Below, one piece after another: positions 18,105 to 28,000 of a DNA stretch of 64,000 nucleotides (position 1 is the stretch's first letter; each line of letters starts with the position of its first letter). Source of the DNA: Agreia sp. COWG (lineage in GTDB: Bacteria; Actinomycetota; Actinomycetes; Actinomycetales; Microbacteriaceae); contig NZ_LR882035.1 of NCBI RefSeq assembly GCF_904528075.1, positions 3,308,678 through 3,372,677 of the forward strand. The letters run 5' to 3'. Position numbers and translations under genes: made by a program. The notes beneath the pieces were generated by a model. It did no database searches, was not told the DNA's origin, and saw only the letters and a list, made by a program, of their open reading frames with translations.

Positions 18105-18925
18105 CGCGCGACTCCTGTGATCGGGGCGTTGCCGCGCGGAATGGTGTCATCGGGCATCGCGGTGTCCTGCTCGGTCTCCGACAGCCGGGCGTCCACGACG
18201 ACAGCGGTCAGGTTGTCGTGCCCACCCCGAGCCATCCCCTCGCGAACGAGGTGGTCGGCCGCCATCTGGGGGTCTTTCTCCACCGAGAGTATTCGGGCGA
18301 TCGTCTCGGTGTCGACCTCTCCAGAGACACCGTCGGAACAGATGAACATGCGGTCACCCTCCTCGATCGGCACGAGCCAGAAATCGGGCCGATAGTCTCC
18401 ACCGGCCCCGAGGGCGCGCGTGATCACATTGCGGGCCGGATGCACGGCTGCCGCCGCGATGTCGATTCCGCCGCCGTCGAGCAGTTCCTGCACCACCGAG
18501 TGATCGATGCTGATCTGCTCGAGCGAATCGCCGTTCAGCCTGTAGGTGCGCGAGTCGCCGAGGTTGAAGACGAGCCACAGTGCCACGCCGTCGCTCTCGA
18601 CGACCGCCACGCCCGAGACCGTCGTGCCGGCCCGACGCTTGCCGCCTGAGCTCAGCTCGCTGATCGAACGGTAGGCGCGGTCGAAGGCTGCGCGAACGTC
18701 TATGGGGGCCACGGTGGGTCTGCCGGTGAGGCCGTCGAACGACTCGACGACGATCGCGCTGGCGCGCTCTCCCGCCTCGTGCCCGCCCATTCCATCCGCG
18801 ACAAGAAAGACGGGTGACGCGGCGAGGTAGGCGTCCTCGTTCGCCGGTCGCTTGAGCCCCCGGTGCGTGGCGGCGCCGGAGTGCAGAACGACCGAGGATG
18901 CGCCCACGGGCGGCGGCGGCGTCAC
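18101..18925 (-). CDS. PP2C-family Ser/Thr protein phosphatase
   Basis: A 274-residue cytosolic metal-dependent phosphatase (PstP/PrpC type) without a membrane helix. Motifs in order are RPANEDAYL, VADGMGGHEAGERAS (metal-binding Asp/Gly), GDSRTYRL, SDGVSGEVD and GGHDNLTAVVVD (metal-binding Asp/Asn). It removes phosphate from Ser/Thr and probably opposes the kinase encoded two genes downstream. Start and stop both overlap neighbouring genes by four bases. The hydrophobic start MTPPPP is unusual, but the overlap supports it. Confidence 0.95.
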   Translation of the reverse strand: MTPPPPVGASSVVLHSGAATHRGLKRPANEDAYLAASPVFLVADGMGGHEAGERASAIVVESFDGLTGRPTVAPIDVRAAFDRAYRSISELSSGGKRRAGTTVSGVAVVESDGVALWLVFNLGDSRTYRLNGDSLEQISIDHSVVQELLDGGGIDIAAAAVHPARNVITRALGAGGDYRPDFWLVPIEEGDRMFICSDGVSGEVDTETIARILSVEKDPQMAADHLVREGMARGGHDNLTAVVVDARLSETEQDTAMPDDTIPRGNAPITGVAR

Positions 18926-20268
18926 GGCGCCACCGTCACGGTGAAGACACGGGTTCCGACGCGCACGCGGTCGCCGCTTCGCACCGTCATGCGCTGCCCC
19001 GGGGTGAGCGGCGATTCGATGCCGTCGGCGCGCACGATCGCGGAGCCGTTCGTCGAGCGACGATCCGTCATCCAGAGGCTGCCCGGCTGCACCTCGAACT
19101 CAATGTGGGTTTTCGAGATGGAGCGGGTGTCACCGCCGATCTGCACGAGCATGTCGCCAGCTGCGTCATAGGGGGAGACGGGATCGCGCCCGAGCACGCC
19201 GTGCCCGGTGATCACGTAGCTCTCGCCAGTGTCGAACAGCAGCGTCACGGTGCCCGGCGGCACAGCCCCGACGGGAATCGAGGTGCTGAGCTTCGTTCCG
19301 TCGAGGTCTTCGCCCCCGAACGTGGGCTGCGGGTCGAACGAGGGGATGGCCTCGATGGGCGCCTGAGCCGGAGCGGTCGGCGGAGCCGGGGGAGCCGGGG
19401 CGGCCGGCGCCGCAGCGAACGGCTCGGCGGTGGGCGCGACGCGGACGACAGCGGCGGGCTCAGGAGCAGTCTCGACGACCGGAGAGGGCGCCTGCTGCGC
19501 GGCCGGCGCCGCGGCCGGCAGGTCGTCGATGACCTCGCCGACGTCTTGTGCGAGCGGATTCGGCCCTGCGTTCACGTCGATGACCCACGTGCCGGCCACC
19601 CGGTCGTGCCAGCCGCGGAGACGCCTCATGGGGTCCCACAGCGGCGAGAGGTAGACCACGAGCTGACCGACGTAGAACACCACGCTGCCCGCCCACACGA
19701 TGATCGAGCGCAGCAGCATCCGGCCGATGCCCGGCTTCGCCAGGCTGTCGCTCTTCACGATGCGCAGGCCCAGGATGCGCTTTCCGAGCGAGAACCCGGC
19801 GAACGCCTGCAGCAGCAGCATCGCGAGCGGGTACAGGCCGCTCGCCGCCAGGATGAGCACGGCCGGCAGACCAGAGACCGATGCGGAGACGCCGACCCCC
19901 GATGACGTGCTCCCCGAGGTGGGCGTGCCGAAGATCCAGAGCACCGGCAGCGCCACGAGCAGGGTGAACACGGCGCCGAAGGCCCCGTCGATGACAAACG
20001 CCAGCACGCGCCGCCCGTAATTCGCGGCGACGACGGTGCTGAGCAGCAGGGGCGGGTGCACGGGGGTGGGCTGCCACGACGCGCTCGGCGACACTGCCGG
20101 GGCGCCGAGCGCCGCGGCCTGGGACCTCGTCGAGGTGGGCGTTCCGCACGCCAGGCAGAACGGGGCGCTCCTGTGCACGGCCGAGCCGCAGCGCACGCAC
20201 GGCACGGTCTCTGCCGAACCGGGCTGGGCCGCGGCGCCGGTGCCGGCCGGCAGGGGTGGGGTACTCAC
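18922..20268 (-). CDS. RDD-family membrane protein with zinc ribbon and C-terminal FHA domain
   Basis: A 448-residue protein with three modules. Residues about 22-44 hold two CxxC pairs (CVRC and CLAC) forming a zinc ribbon. Residues about 85-240 contain the RDD domain with three to four membrane helices and the segment GKRILGLRIV. A Pro/Ala-rich linker follows, and an FHA domain (about 350-445) has LGRD, SKTH and STNG intact. The GTG at 20268 overlaps the upstream stop as GTGA and gives a natural N-terminus; the longer frame was rejected. It would place a phosphothreonine reader at the membrane near the secretion motor. RDD proteins are poorly understood; transport roles are suspected for some. 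Confidence 0.88.
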   Translation of the reverse strand: MSTPPLPAGTGAAAQPGSAETVPCVRCGSAVHRSAPFCLACGTPTSTRSQAAALGAPAVSPSASWQPTPVHPPLLLSTVVAANYGRRVLAFVIDGAFGAVFTLLVALPVLWIFGTPTSGSTSSGVGVSASVSGLPAVLILAASGLYPLAMLLLQAFAGFSLGKRILGLRIVKSDSLAKPGIGRMLLRSIIVWAGSVVFYVGQLVVYLSPLWDPMRRLRGWHDRVAGTWVIDVNAGPNPLAQDVGEVIDDLPAAAPAAQQAPSPVVETAPEPAAVVRVAPTAEPFAAAPAAPAPPAPPTAPAQAPIEAIPSFDPQPTFGGEDLDGTKLSTSIPVGAVPPGTVTLLFDTGESYVITGHGVLGRDPVSPYDAAGDMLVQIGGDTRSISKTHIEFEVQPGSLWMTDRRSTNGSAIVRADGIESPLTPGQRMTVRSGDRVRVGTRVFTVTVAP

Positions 20269-22661
20269 GATCGTGCCTTTCGTCTGCTGCGATTCTCGCG
20301 GCGTCGTGCAAAGTAGGCGCGCAGCGACACTCGCGCGCGAAGTCGGGCCCACCAGCCGCGGGAGTCGCGCATTCCGCGCACGATGTCGTCGACCTCCGCC
20401 CAGAATGCGTCGACCTCGTCAGCACTCGGCTCACCCGGTCCGAAGACTCCGCTGTCGGCGCGAACGGCGACGGCTCCCACGGGCAGCTCAGGCCAGGCCT
20501 CGGCCAGCACCGCCGCATCGGCCCGCCTGGTCACGCCCCTCTCGACCTTCGTGCCGAAGTCATCTGCGCGGTCGATTATCTCGTCCCAGCCGCCGCTCAG
20601 CCTGTCGGCCGCGCGCTCGGAGTTCTGCCGCGCTCGACGTCGACGCACCTTGAGCGCGCCGATGCCGACGACCGGCCCGAGAATCACGATCAGCAGCGCC
20701 AGAATGCTGCCGGATGCGATGAGCACGGTCTGCAGCACGACGTTCGTCTCGGGCTCGTCGTCCTGGTCGGTGTCGTCGGTGCGGATGTCCGGCGGCAGAT
20801 CCGCGGGCTCCTGCGGCGGGGGAGGCGGCTGCAGAACCTGCGCCTTGGGGTCGGACTTCGGCTTCGGCGCCTCTTCCTGAGGAACCTGGTTCTTCGGCGG
20901 GGTGGGGTCGAAGGCCACCCAGCCTGCGTCGTCGAAGGCGACCTCGACCCACGCGTGCAGCTGGTCGCCGGTGATGTCCTGCGCGGCATCCGGCCCGGCG
21001 TACTTGTCGGGATAGAACCCCATCACCACGCGCGCCGGCATGCCAGCCGAGCGGGCCATCAGGGCCATCGCCACCGCGTACTGCTCGTCGTCGCCCACCA
21101 TCTGCTGGGCATCGAGCAGCGCGGAGATGCGTTCCGCTCCGTGGCCGGCCCGCGAGGTGGCCTCGCCCTCGAGGCCGTGGCTGAAGAACCCGTCCTGGCT
21201 CAGCGAGTTGGCCAGGTTGCGCACCTGGGTGAGGGGCTTCTCGGCGTCTCCGATGTACTGGGTCGCGAGCGCCGGCACGTCGTCTGGCACGCCGGATGCC
21301 TTCGGCAGGGTCAGCGCCTCGAGCCGGTGGCTCTCCAGCTGCTCATCCGTGAGTGTGGTCGGGATCACGGTGTCCATCGTGTAGCTGTCGCCCTTGGCGA
21401 GACCCGCGGTGGTGATGGCGACGCCCGTCGTGCGGTTGTAGTGCAGCGTGCCCGCGAGCTCCTTGGCCCGGTCACCGGTGAACTGCAGCGAATCGAGGTA
21501 GCCGGAATCCGGAATCCACACCCCGTTCAGGTCGCCGATCGTCACGTCGAGGGTGGCCTTGGTTCCCGTGGCGTCCGAGGGGATCTCGCCGCTCACCCTG
21601 GTGAACGTGCCGGAGCCGGCCGTGCCGTCTCCCGCCACGTTGTAGACGATGCCGTCGTAGGCATCCAGCGTCGCCAGGCGCACGCGCGCGCCGTCGGGGA
21701 GGCCCTTGACCGTGAAGAGCACGTTGTTCTTGTCGTCGCGCACGTACTTGCGGAACGCCACGAGCGGGCTCGCGTAGTCGTGCAGGTCGAGGGGCGGAAC
21801 GATCGAGTCGCGCAGAACCTCGCGGGCCTCGACCGGCGCGAGCAGCCCTCCGGCTCCGAGGCCGACGCCCAGGGCGACGACGACGAGGCCGGCGCCGAGG
21901 GCGAGGCGGGTGCGGGCGAGCCCGGCATCCGGCGTCTGGGCACCGGATGCGCTGTCGAGGGTCGTCGCGGCGATGCGCCGGGCGCGATCCTGGCTGCGCC
22001 GCCACGCCCACCAGGCAAGGGCGATGCCGGCGAAGAGCAGCCCCTGCACGATGGGCGCCGCCGCCTCGCGGGTGCCGAAGGCGATCGACGTGATCAGCAA
22101 CGCCACCGCGGGCAGCAGGGCCCAGGCCGCACGGCGCAGTCTCAGGGCGAAGCTCACCGCGAGAACGGAGGCCACGAGCGTGGCGACGAAGGGAACGATC
22201 AGTACAGAGGCGAAGGCCCCGACGGGGGTCTCGAGGGTGAGCACGTCCTTCCAGGAGAAGACCAGGCCGAGCACGAGGGCACGGATGGTCTCGAGGCTGG
22301 GCAGCACACCGAAGAGGGTCGTCGTCGGCACGGCGAGCGGACCGCCGAACACCATGTACGCGAGCAGGGTGGCGGCGGCGAGAACGAGGATGTTGGCCCG
22401 CAGCCGCGCGCCGAGCACCGCCAGGGCGAGGCCGATCAGCAGGGCGCCGAAGCCGGCGACGAGGTAGCCCGTACCGCCGAACGCCGGCCCGAAGCCGACC
22501 ACGGCTACAGCGAGGAGGGCCGCGATAGCCCCGCAGTCGAGGCTCGCGTCGACGAGCGAGCGGCCCTGGCCTGCGCCCCTCGCGGTCGAAGCACCGCGCG
22601 TGCGGGTACGATCGCGCCGCGTGGCGGGAGCCGGGCCGGGCTGGGAGGTTGCCGCGCTCAT
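20265..22661 (-). CDS. TgpA-like transglutaminase-fold membrane protein lacking the catalytic Cys
   Basis: A 798-residue protein. Residues about 45-260 hold seven or eight membrane helices (DUF3488/TgpA N-terminal type). A large extracytoplasmic domain follows, with the transglutaminase core near 510-600, then a Pro-rich linker, a single helix (about 655-675) and a cytosolic tail. The core has the His (LHAWVEV) and Asp (AFDPTPP) of the triad, but the segment where the Cys is expected reads GDDEQYA with Asp525, so classical thiol chemistry seems absent. In several actinobacteria and bifidobacteria the gene sits next to DUF58 and MoxR genes, as here. It overlaps both neighbours by four bases. 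Confidence 0.9.
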   Translation of the reverse strand: MSAATSQPGPAPATRRDRTRTRGASTARGAGQGRSLVDASLDCGAIAALLAVAVVGFGPAFGGTGYLVAGFGALLIGLALAVLGARLRANILVLAAATLLAYMVFGGPLAVPTTTLFGVLPSLETIRALVLGLVFSWKDVLTLETPVGAFASVLIVPFVATLVASVLAVSFALRLRRAAWALLPAVALLITSIAFGTREAAAPIVQGLLFAGIALAWWAWRRSQDRARRIAATTLDSASGAQTPDAGLARTRLALGAGLVVVALGVGLGAGGLLAPVEAREVLRDSIVPPLDLHDYASPLVAFRKYVRDDKNNVLFTVKGLPDGARVRLATLDAYDGIVYNVAGDGTAGSGTFTRVSGEIPSDATGTKATLDVTIGDLNGVWIPDSGYLDSLQFTGDRAKELAGTLHYNRTTGVAITTAGLAKGDSYTMDTVIPTTLTDEQLESHRLEALTLPKASGVPDDVPALATQYIGDAEKPLTQVRNLANSLSQDGFFSHGLEGEATSRAGHGAERISALLDAQQMVGDDEQYAVAMALMARSAGMPARVVMGFYPDKYAGPDAAQDITGDQLHAWVEVAFDDAGWVAFDPTPPKNQVPQEEAPKPKSDPKAQVLQPPPPPQEPADLPPDIRTDDTDQDDEPETNVVLQTVLIASGSILALLIVILGPVVGIGALKVRRRRARQNSERAADRLSGGWDEIIDRADDFGTKVERGVTRRADAAVLAEAWPELPVGAVAVRADSGVFGPGEPSADEVDAFWAEVDDIVRGMRDSRGWWARLRARVSLRAYFARRRENRSRRKARS

Positions 22662-24001
22662 CCGTTGTTCACCCTCCGAAGCGCAGCGGGCAGCTGTGCG
22701 AGATCGCCGATCGTGAGCAGGGTCATGTCACCGATCTGGCGACGAACGGGCTCGGTGCCGGGCTGGCAGCTCACGCCGACGACGCGCACGCCGAGCGGCA
22801 GGTGCACGCTCGCGGCCTGCAGCTGCGAAGGAGTCACGGGGCCGCCGAACAGCAGAACCGCCACCGACGCATCCGGAACCGTCTGGCCGGCGGTCTTCGA
22901 CAGCTGCACGATGGTGTCTCGGCGCTCTGTCTCTTCGACGACCGAGAGGTCGTCGAGAAGTCGTCGTCCTGTCTCGGAGTGCAGCGTGCCGCCCTGCACC
23001 ATCACGGTCACGTCACGCTCTTCCATGAGCGCCTGGATGCCGAGCGAGCCGCACGCCGAGACGGCGAGCTCGAACTCGTCGTCGCTGGCGTAGTCGGCGG
23101 TGTTGGTCGAGAGGGCGAGCGCGAGGTGGCTGCGCCGGGTCTCCTCGAACTGGCGCACCATGAGCGTGCCGGTGCGGGCGGTGGTCTTCCAGTGGATGTA
23201 GCGCCGGTCGTCTCCGGGCACATACTCGCGCAGCGCGTGGAACGACACGTCGTTGTTCGACAGATCGCGGCTGGCCAGGCCCTCGAGGTCTTTGATGAAG
23301 CCGGATGCGCTGCCCTCGAGGCGTACGGTTCGCGGGTGCACGTACAGATCCACGGCGTCGGTCCAGCGCAGCTCGCGGCGCAGCAGGCCGAGGGGGTCGC
23401 CGCGCACGGAGCGCACGGGTCCGACGGTGATCACCTGGCGACGGTTGGTGGGGATGCCGAAGAGGTCGTCGTGCTCCTGGCCCGGGACGAGGCGGGGGAG
23501 CGGGAAGCCGGCGAGCGAGGATCCGACCGGCAGCTCGATGCGGGCCGGCAGTAGCGTGCGGGCCGAGGTGTTCGACACGGTGATGCGGCCGACCGCGCGC
23601 TCGCCCACCACGACCCGCTCGCTCGCGAGGTCGAGCTTCACGTCGTAGGCGCTCCGACCGAGCGCGAAGCCGATGGAGATCACGAGGGCGGCGAGCCCGG
23701 TGCAGCCGATCACGAGCAGCTCGCGCCAGCCGAGTTGCAGTCCGACGATCAGCGCGACGAGCGAGAACGCCAGCACGGCCCAGCCGAAGCCCGACACCGT
23801 GGTGAGCACCGGCCCGACGAAGCGCCAGGAGGTGCGGCCGGCCGTCGCCACCGCCGGGGCTCCGGTTCCCGTGACCCACGTCGAGGCGACGCGAACGGGC
23901 ACGCTCGTGCGGGCGGTGCCCCACGCCGTCCCCGATATCGTCGCCAGCCTCGGGCCGATCGATGTTATCGAGGAGAACCTCTTCTCCCCGGTTGCGCTCA
24001 T
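22658..24001 (-). CDS. DUF58-domain protein
   Basis: A 447-residue membrane-associated protein. Two adjacent membrane helices lie at about residues 50-95. A beta-rich region follows, then the DUF58 core near 215-300, with LRREL...DLYVHP and the typical FHALREYVPGDDRRYIHWKTTAR signature. DUF58 proteins carry a von Willebrand A-like fold and are almost always paired with MoxR ATPases, which are thought to act as chaperones for them. The ATG at 24001 overlaps the MoxR stop codon (ATGA), and the longer reading frame is antisense noise. It sits directly before the TgpA-like gene. Confidence 0.92.
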   Translation of the reverse strand: MSATGEKRFSSITSIGPRLATISGTAWGTARTSVPVRVASTWVTGTGAPAVATAGRTSWRFVGPVLTTVSGFGWAVLAFSLVALIVGLQLGWRELLVIGCTGLAALVISIGFALGRSAYDVKLDLASERVVVGERAVGRITVSNTSARTLLPARIELPVGSSLAGFPLPRLVPGQEHDDLFGIPTNRRQVITVGPVRSVRGDPLGLLRRELRWTDAVDLYVHPRTVRLEGSASGFIKDLEGLASRDLSNNDVSFHALREYVPGDDRRYIHWKTTARTGTLMVRQFEETRRSHLALALSTNTADYASDDEFELAVSACGSLGIQALMEERDVTVMVQGGTLHSETGRRLLDDLSVVEETERRDTIVQLSKTAGQTVPDASVAVLLFGGPVTPSQLQAASVHLPLGVRVVGVSCQPGTEPVRRQIGDMTLLTIGDLAQLPAALRRVNNG

Positions 24002-24972
24002 GCGGCGGGTTGCCTCGCCTGCGGCGCCGCGACGTCGGCGAGCACCCGCGCGAGCACCTTCTCGGCGGTGGTTCCCTGGAACTCGGCCTCGGGGTCGAGC
24101 ACGAAGCGGTGCGTCCACACCGGCCCGGCCAGCTCACGAATGTCGTCGGGCAGCACGTAGTGGCGTCCCTGCGCTGCGGCCCACACCTTCGACGCCCGGA
24201 TGAGCGCCATGGCGCCGCGCACCGAGACGCCCACGCGGCTCTCGGCCGCGTTGCGGGTCTCCTCGGCGAGCTGCGCCGTGTAGCGCAGGATCGCGCTGTC
24301 GACGTGCACGGTCGACGCGAGGTCGGCCATGTCGGCGACGGCCGAGGTCGTGATCACGGCGTTCAGCGCCGATGACGGGTTGCGGTTGGCGGAACCGGCG
24401 AGGATCTTCTCCGCGCTGGCGAGATCGGGGTAGCCGATCGACGTCTTGATCAAGAAGCGGTCGAGCTGCGCCTCGGGAAGCTTGTAGGTTCCGGCCTGCT
24501 CGATCGGGTTCTGCGTGGCGATCACCAAGAACGGGCGACCCACCTCGTGCACCTGCCCGTCGACGGTCACCCGCGACTCCTCCATGACCTCGAGCAGCGC
24601 CGACTGCGTCTTGGGGGAGGCCCGGTTGATCTCGTCGGCCAGCACGATCGACGCGAACACGGGGCCGCGGTGAAACTCGAAGGCGCCCGTCTTCTGGTCG
24701 TAGATGGTGACGCCCGTCACATCGGAGGGCAGAAGATCGGGCGTGAACTGGATGCGCTGGTGCGAGCCCTGCACGGTGGCCGCGATGGCCTTCGCGAGGC
24801 TGGTCTTGCCCGTTCCCGGAGCGTCCTCGAGCAGCACGTGCCCCTCGGCGATCATGGCCATGATCGAGAGCCGGATCACGTGGGACTTGCCGAGCACGGC
24901 CTCTCCCACATTCGCGACGAGGCGATCGAACGTGCCGGCGAACCAGGTCGCCTGCTCGGGTGTCATTGTCAT
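23998..24972 (-). CDS. MoxR-family AAA+ ATPase
   Basis: A 324-residue cytosolic ATPase. The P-loop is EDAPGTGKTS (about residues 49-58), Walker B is VLADEINRAS (about 110-119), and sensor 1 lies in FLVIATQNPIEQ. MoxR proteins remodel or activate partner proteins with VWA-like domains, here most likely the DUF58 protein encoded immediately downstream with a four-base overlap. It starts 30 bases after the giant Ig/Fn3 gene, so all are probably on one transcript. GAGAGACATGCG-type sequence precedes the ATG; the second in-frame ATG (two codons later) is an equally possible start. Confidence 0.95.
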   Translation of the reverse strand: MTMTPEQATWFAGTFDRLVANVGEAVLGKSHVIRLSIMAMIAEGHVLLEDAPGTGKTSLAKAIAATVQGSHQRIQFTPDLLPSDVTGVTIYDQKTGAFEFHRGPVFASIVLADEINRASPKTQSALLEVMEESRVTVDGQVHEVGRPFLVIATQNPIEQAGTYKLPEAQLDRFLIKTSIGYPDLASAEKILAGSANRNPSSALNAVITTSAVADMADLASTVHVDSAILRYTAQLAEETRNAAESRVGVSVRGAMALIRASKVWAAAQGRHYVLPDDIRELAGPVWTHRFVLDPEAEFQGTTAEKVLARVLADVAAPQARQPAA

Positions 24973-25002
24973 CGCATGTCTCTCTGTAGATGTTTCACAC
25001 GG

Positions 25003-28000
25003 TCACCAGGTGACCTCGTTCGATTGAGTATCGCCGTCCGGCCCGCTGATAATCACGTACACAGACGAGCCCGTGTAGCCGAAGTACGAGCCAGTGAATG
25101 CTGCTCTACCTCCGTTGTCAACGACTATGGTTCCGGAGTTCCAATTTTTCTCGCAGGCGCCTCCGGCCGCACAATTGGACCGGTAACTCACCGAGTAGCT
25201 GCCGTTGGGAACGGCTCCGGCAATCTGCACAATCACGTATGCACATCCCGAGCTCGAACAATTCGGCTGGCCGACTGCAGAACCACCTTTCGACACGGTC
25301 ACATTCGTGGTCTTGGGCTGCTTGTCCGATGTCGCGCACTTCTCTGGTGAATTCGCGGTCTCACCCGTCGAGGGAATCAGCGTCCGTGCGGTGAAGCATT
25401 TCTGATCGCTGTATCCAGCCGCCACATCAGTGTTTCCTGACGATGCCACGTCGGTCCAACCCGCACCAGTATTTATCTGAACAGTAAAATCTCGTCCGTT
25501 ACGCGCTGGAGCGGACCAGCTAAAGGTGACCTTCTGGGCACCGCCAGACGCACTCGCGCCAGGTGCGTTGGGAGGCCCAGCAGGCTGCAGTCCGCCGATC
25601 GAGTTGCTGGCTCCGCTTGTGTAGGCCGAGCCATCAGCCGTCGTCGTCGCGCGCAGCGCCACCGAGTACGTACCGTTGTTGCCGACCCCCGAACGAATGA
25701 CGTTGTCACCCGGAAGGGCGGACCACCCGCCTCCGTTGATCGAGTACTGGTACCCAACCTCGTTCGCCCTGGCCCCGTTTGCAGCCCCAGGAGAGTAGGC
25801 CACCGTAACCGTGTTGTCACCGGCCGAGGCACTGTTGAGCGTCGGCGGGTTCGGAGGAGTGACGGCTCGACGCGGCGCCGAAGCGGGAGACGTCGCGCCC
25901 TGGCCTGCTTTGTTGATCGCGGCCACGGCGAACGTGTAGTCATTCTCCGACACGTCGACCGTCACCGTCTGCGTGGTGCCTCCGCCAGGCACGGGTACCT
26001 GCCTGGCCCCTGCTCCGCCATTGATAAAGAGGATGTACGACGAGATGGGGTCACCGTTGGCGTTGGGAGCATTCCAGTTCACGTTCATCTGAGCCTGGCT
26101 GCCGACAGAGTCGACTCGAACCGAGGTCGGAGCCGCAGCAGCATCCGGAACACCCGCCGGAATCACCGTCGCCGAGTACGCGCTGAAGTCGCTCGGCTCG
26201 GGTGCGCGGTTCACGGCCTGAACGCGAACCTGGTACGCCGTACCGTTCTCGAGTCCGTCCCAGACGACGCTGTTGCCCGTCACGCCGGTCTTCTGCACCG
26301 CTCCGCGCGCGGGCGCCGGCGAGATCTCGAGGTTGTACGACGTCACGGCCGATCCCGGCGTCGACGGGGTGACCCAGTTCACGGTCATGCTCTTGTCGCC
26401 GAAGACCAGGGTGGGCGGCGCTGGGCGGTCGGGGCGGGCATCCGGTCGAGCCGGGGCCGACGAGGGCGACGGGTCAGAGGTGCCCACGCCGTTGGTCGCG
26501 GTCACCGAGAAGGTGTACTCCACGTCGTTGGTGAGACCGTCGAGCGTGCAGGTCGTCGAGGCGCACTGCTTCGTATAGCCCTGCGGCGAGGTCACCGTGT
26601 AGCTGGTGATGGGGGAGCCGTTGTTCACCGGTGGAGTCCACGAGAGCACCACGGTGCGGTCCTGGATGCTCGTGACACCCGGCGTCGCGGGCGCGTCGGG
26701 CTTGCCCTGCACGGTGAGCCGGATGCGGCCGTCGGCCTCACGCGCCGGGTCGCCCGTGGAGTCGGCGATGCGGTAGCGCACCACCATCGTGCCGACGAAG
26801 TCGGCCGCGGGCGTCACGTCGACGGAGCTGCCGTTGACAGCGGTGGTTCCGTTGCCTGTCTCCACCACGGCCTCGGTGATCTTGAGCGGCGTCTCCGGAT
26901 ACGGGTTGTAGTCGTTCGAGAGCACGTCGACCGAGCGGGTCTTGCCCTGATCGGCCTGTGGAACGACGTCGTCGGTAGCGCTCGGCAGCGCCCTGGTCGA
27001 GGTGAGCACGCTCACCGTGATCGTTCCCCTGCCCGGGGCGCTCTGGCCGTCGGTGACCTCGATCTGCAGCGGGGAGTCGCCCTTGGCTGCGCTTCCCGAG
27101 GCCTTCACCTTCATGGTCTGGCCATCGAAGGACACGCTGATGCCCTGCGGCGCTGCACCCACCAACGAATAGCTCAGCTTCTCGAGGTCACCCTCGTCGG
27201 GGTCGCGCGAGAGGGTGCGCAGGTTCAGTTCCTTCTCGTCGCCGCCCGGCTCCACGCTGATGCTGCCGCCGCTGAGGGTGGGGGAGACGTTCGTGGTGGA
27301 GACCACGGTGATGGGAATCACGAGCGTGGACTTCTTGCCGACAGGGTCGTCGGGCCCGGTGCCGTCGGTCACCTCGAAGCTCAGCGCATCCGGCCCGTAG
27401 TAGCCGTCGGCCGAGGTGTAACTCAGAGTGGTCGCGTCGGTGACCAGGCTCGAGCCGTTGCCGTGGGCAACGCTCACCTTGTCGGCCTGCGTGATGCGGG
27501 CATCCTTGCCGTTGCCGGTCACCACGTAGTCCGAGAGCGGAACACTGATGGTCTCGCCGCTGTTCACCACGATGGGCTTGGTGCCGCTCTTCAACGCCGG
27601 ATGGGCGCTCTCGAGGCCGGGCACGAACACGAAGGCCGACCCGGTCTGGCCGTCGACATCGGTGACGGTATAGGTGATGATCTGCGACTCGGGGGTGAGC
27701 GGGATGCGCAGCTGGCCGTTGCCGCGCACGGTCGCCGTTCCGCTCGTCACCGAGACATCGAGTGCGTCGATAGTGCCGTCGGGATCGTCGTCGTTCTTCT
27801 TGACGTCGACGTCGGTGGAGGTGCGGCCCACGACATCGGCGACCTTCACGATGTCGTCGCGCGCGATCGGCGCCACGAGCGGCGCATCCGGGCTCACGGT
27901 CACCAGCAGCTGGCCGACGGCTGTCGCGCCGTACTGGTCGACGATCGTGTACTGCACGGGGTAGTCACCGGGCGTGGTGGGCGCCTTGATGGTGACGCGA

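Noticed and set aside
20256..23093. A 945-codon plus-strand open frame opposite the TgpA and DUF58 genes
   Set aside because: Low-complexity charged product without motifs, fully antisense to conserved genes.
24991..24998. TGTTTCAC, a parS half-site between the MoxR and giant surface-protein genes
   Set aside because: Only the left half matches; the right half is ACGGTCAC, so ParB binding is unlikely.
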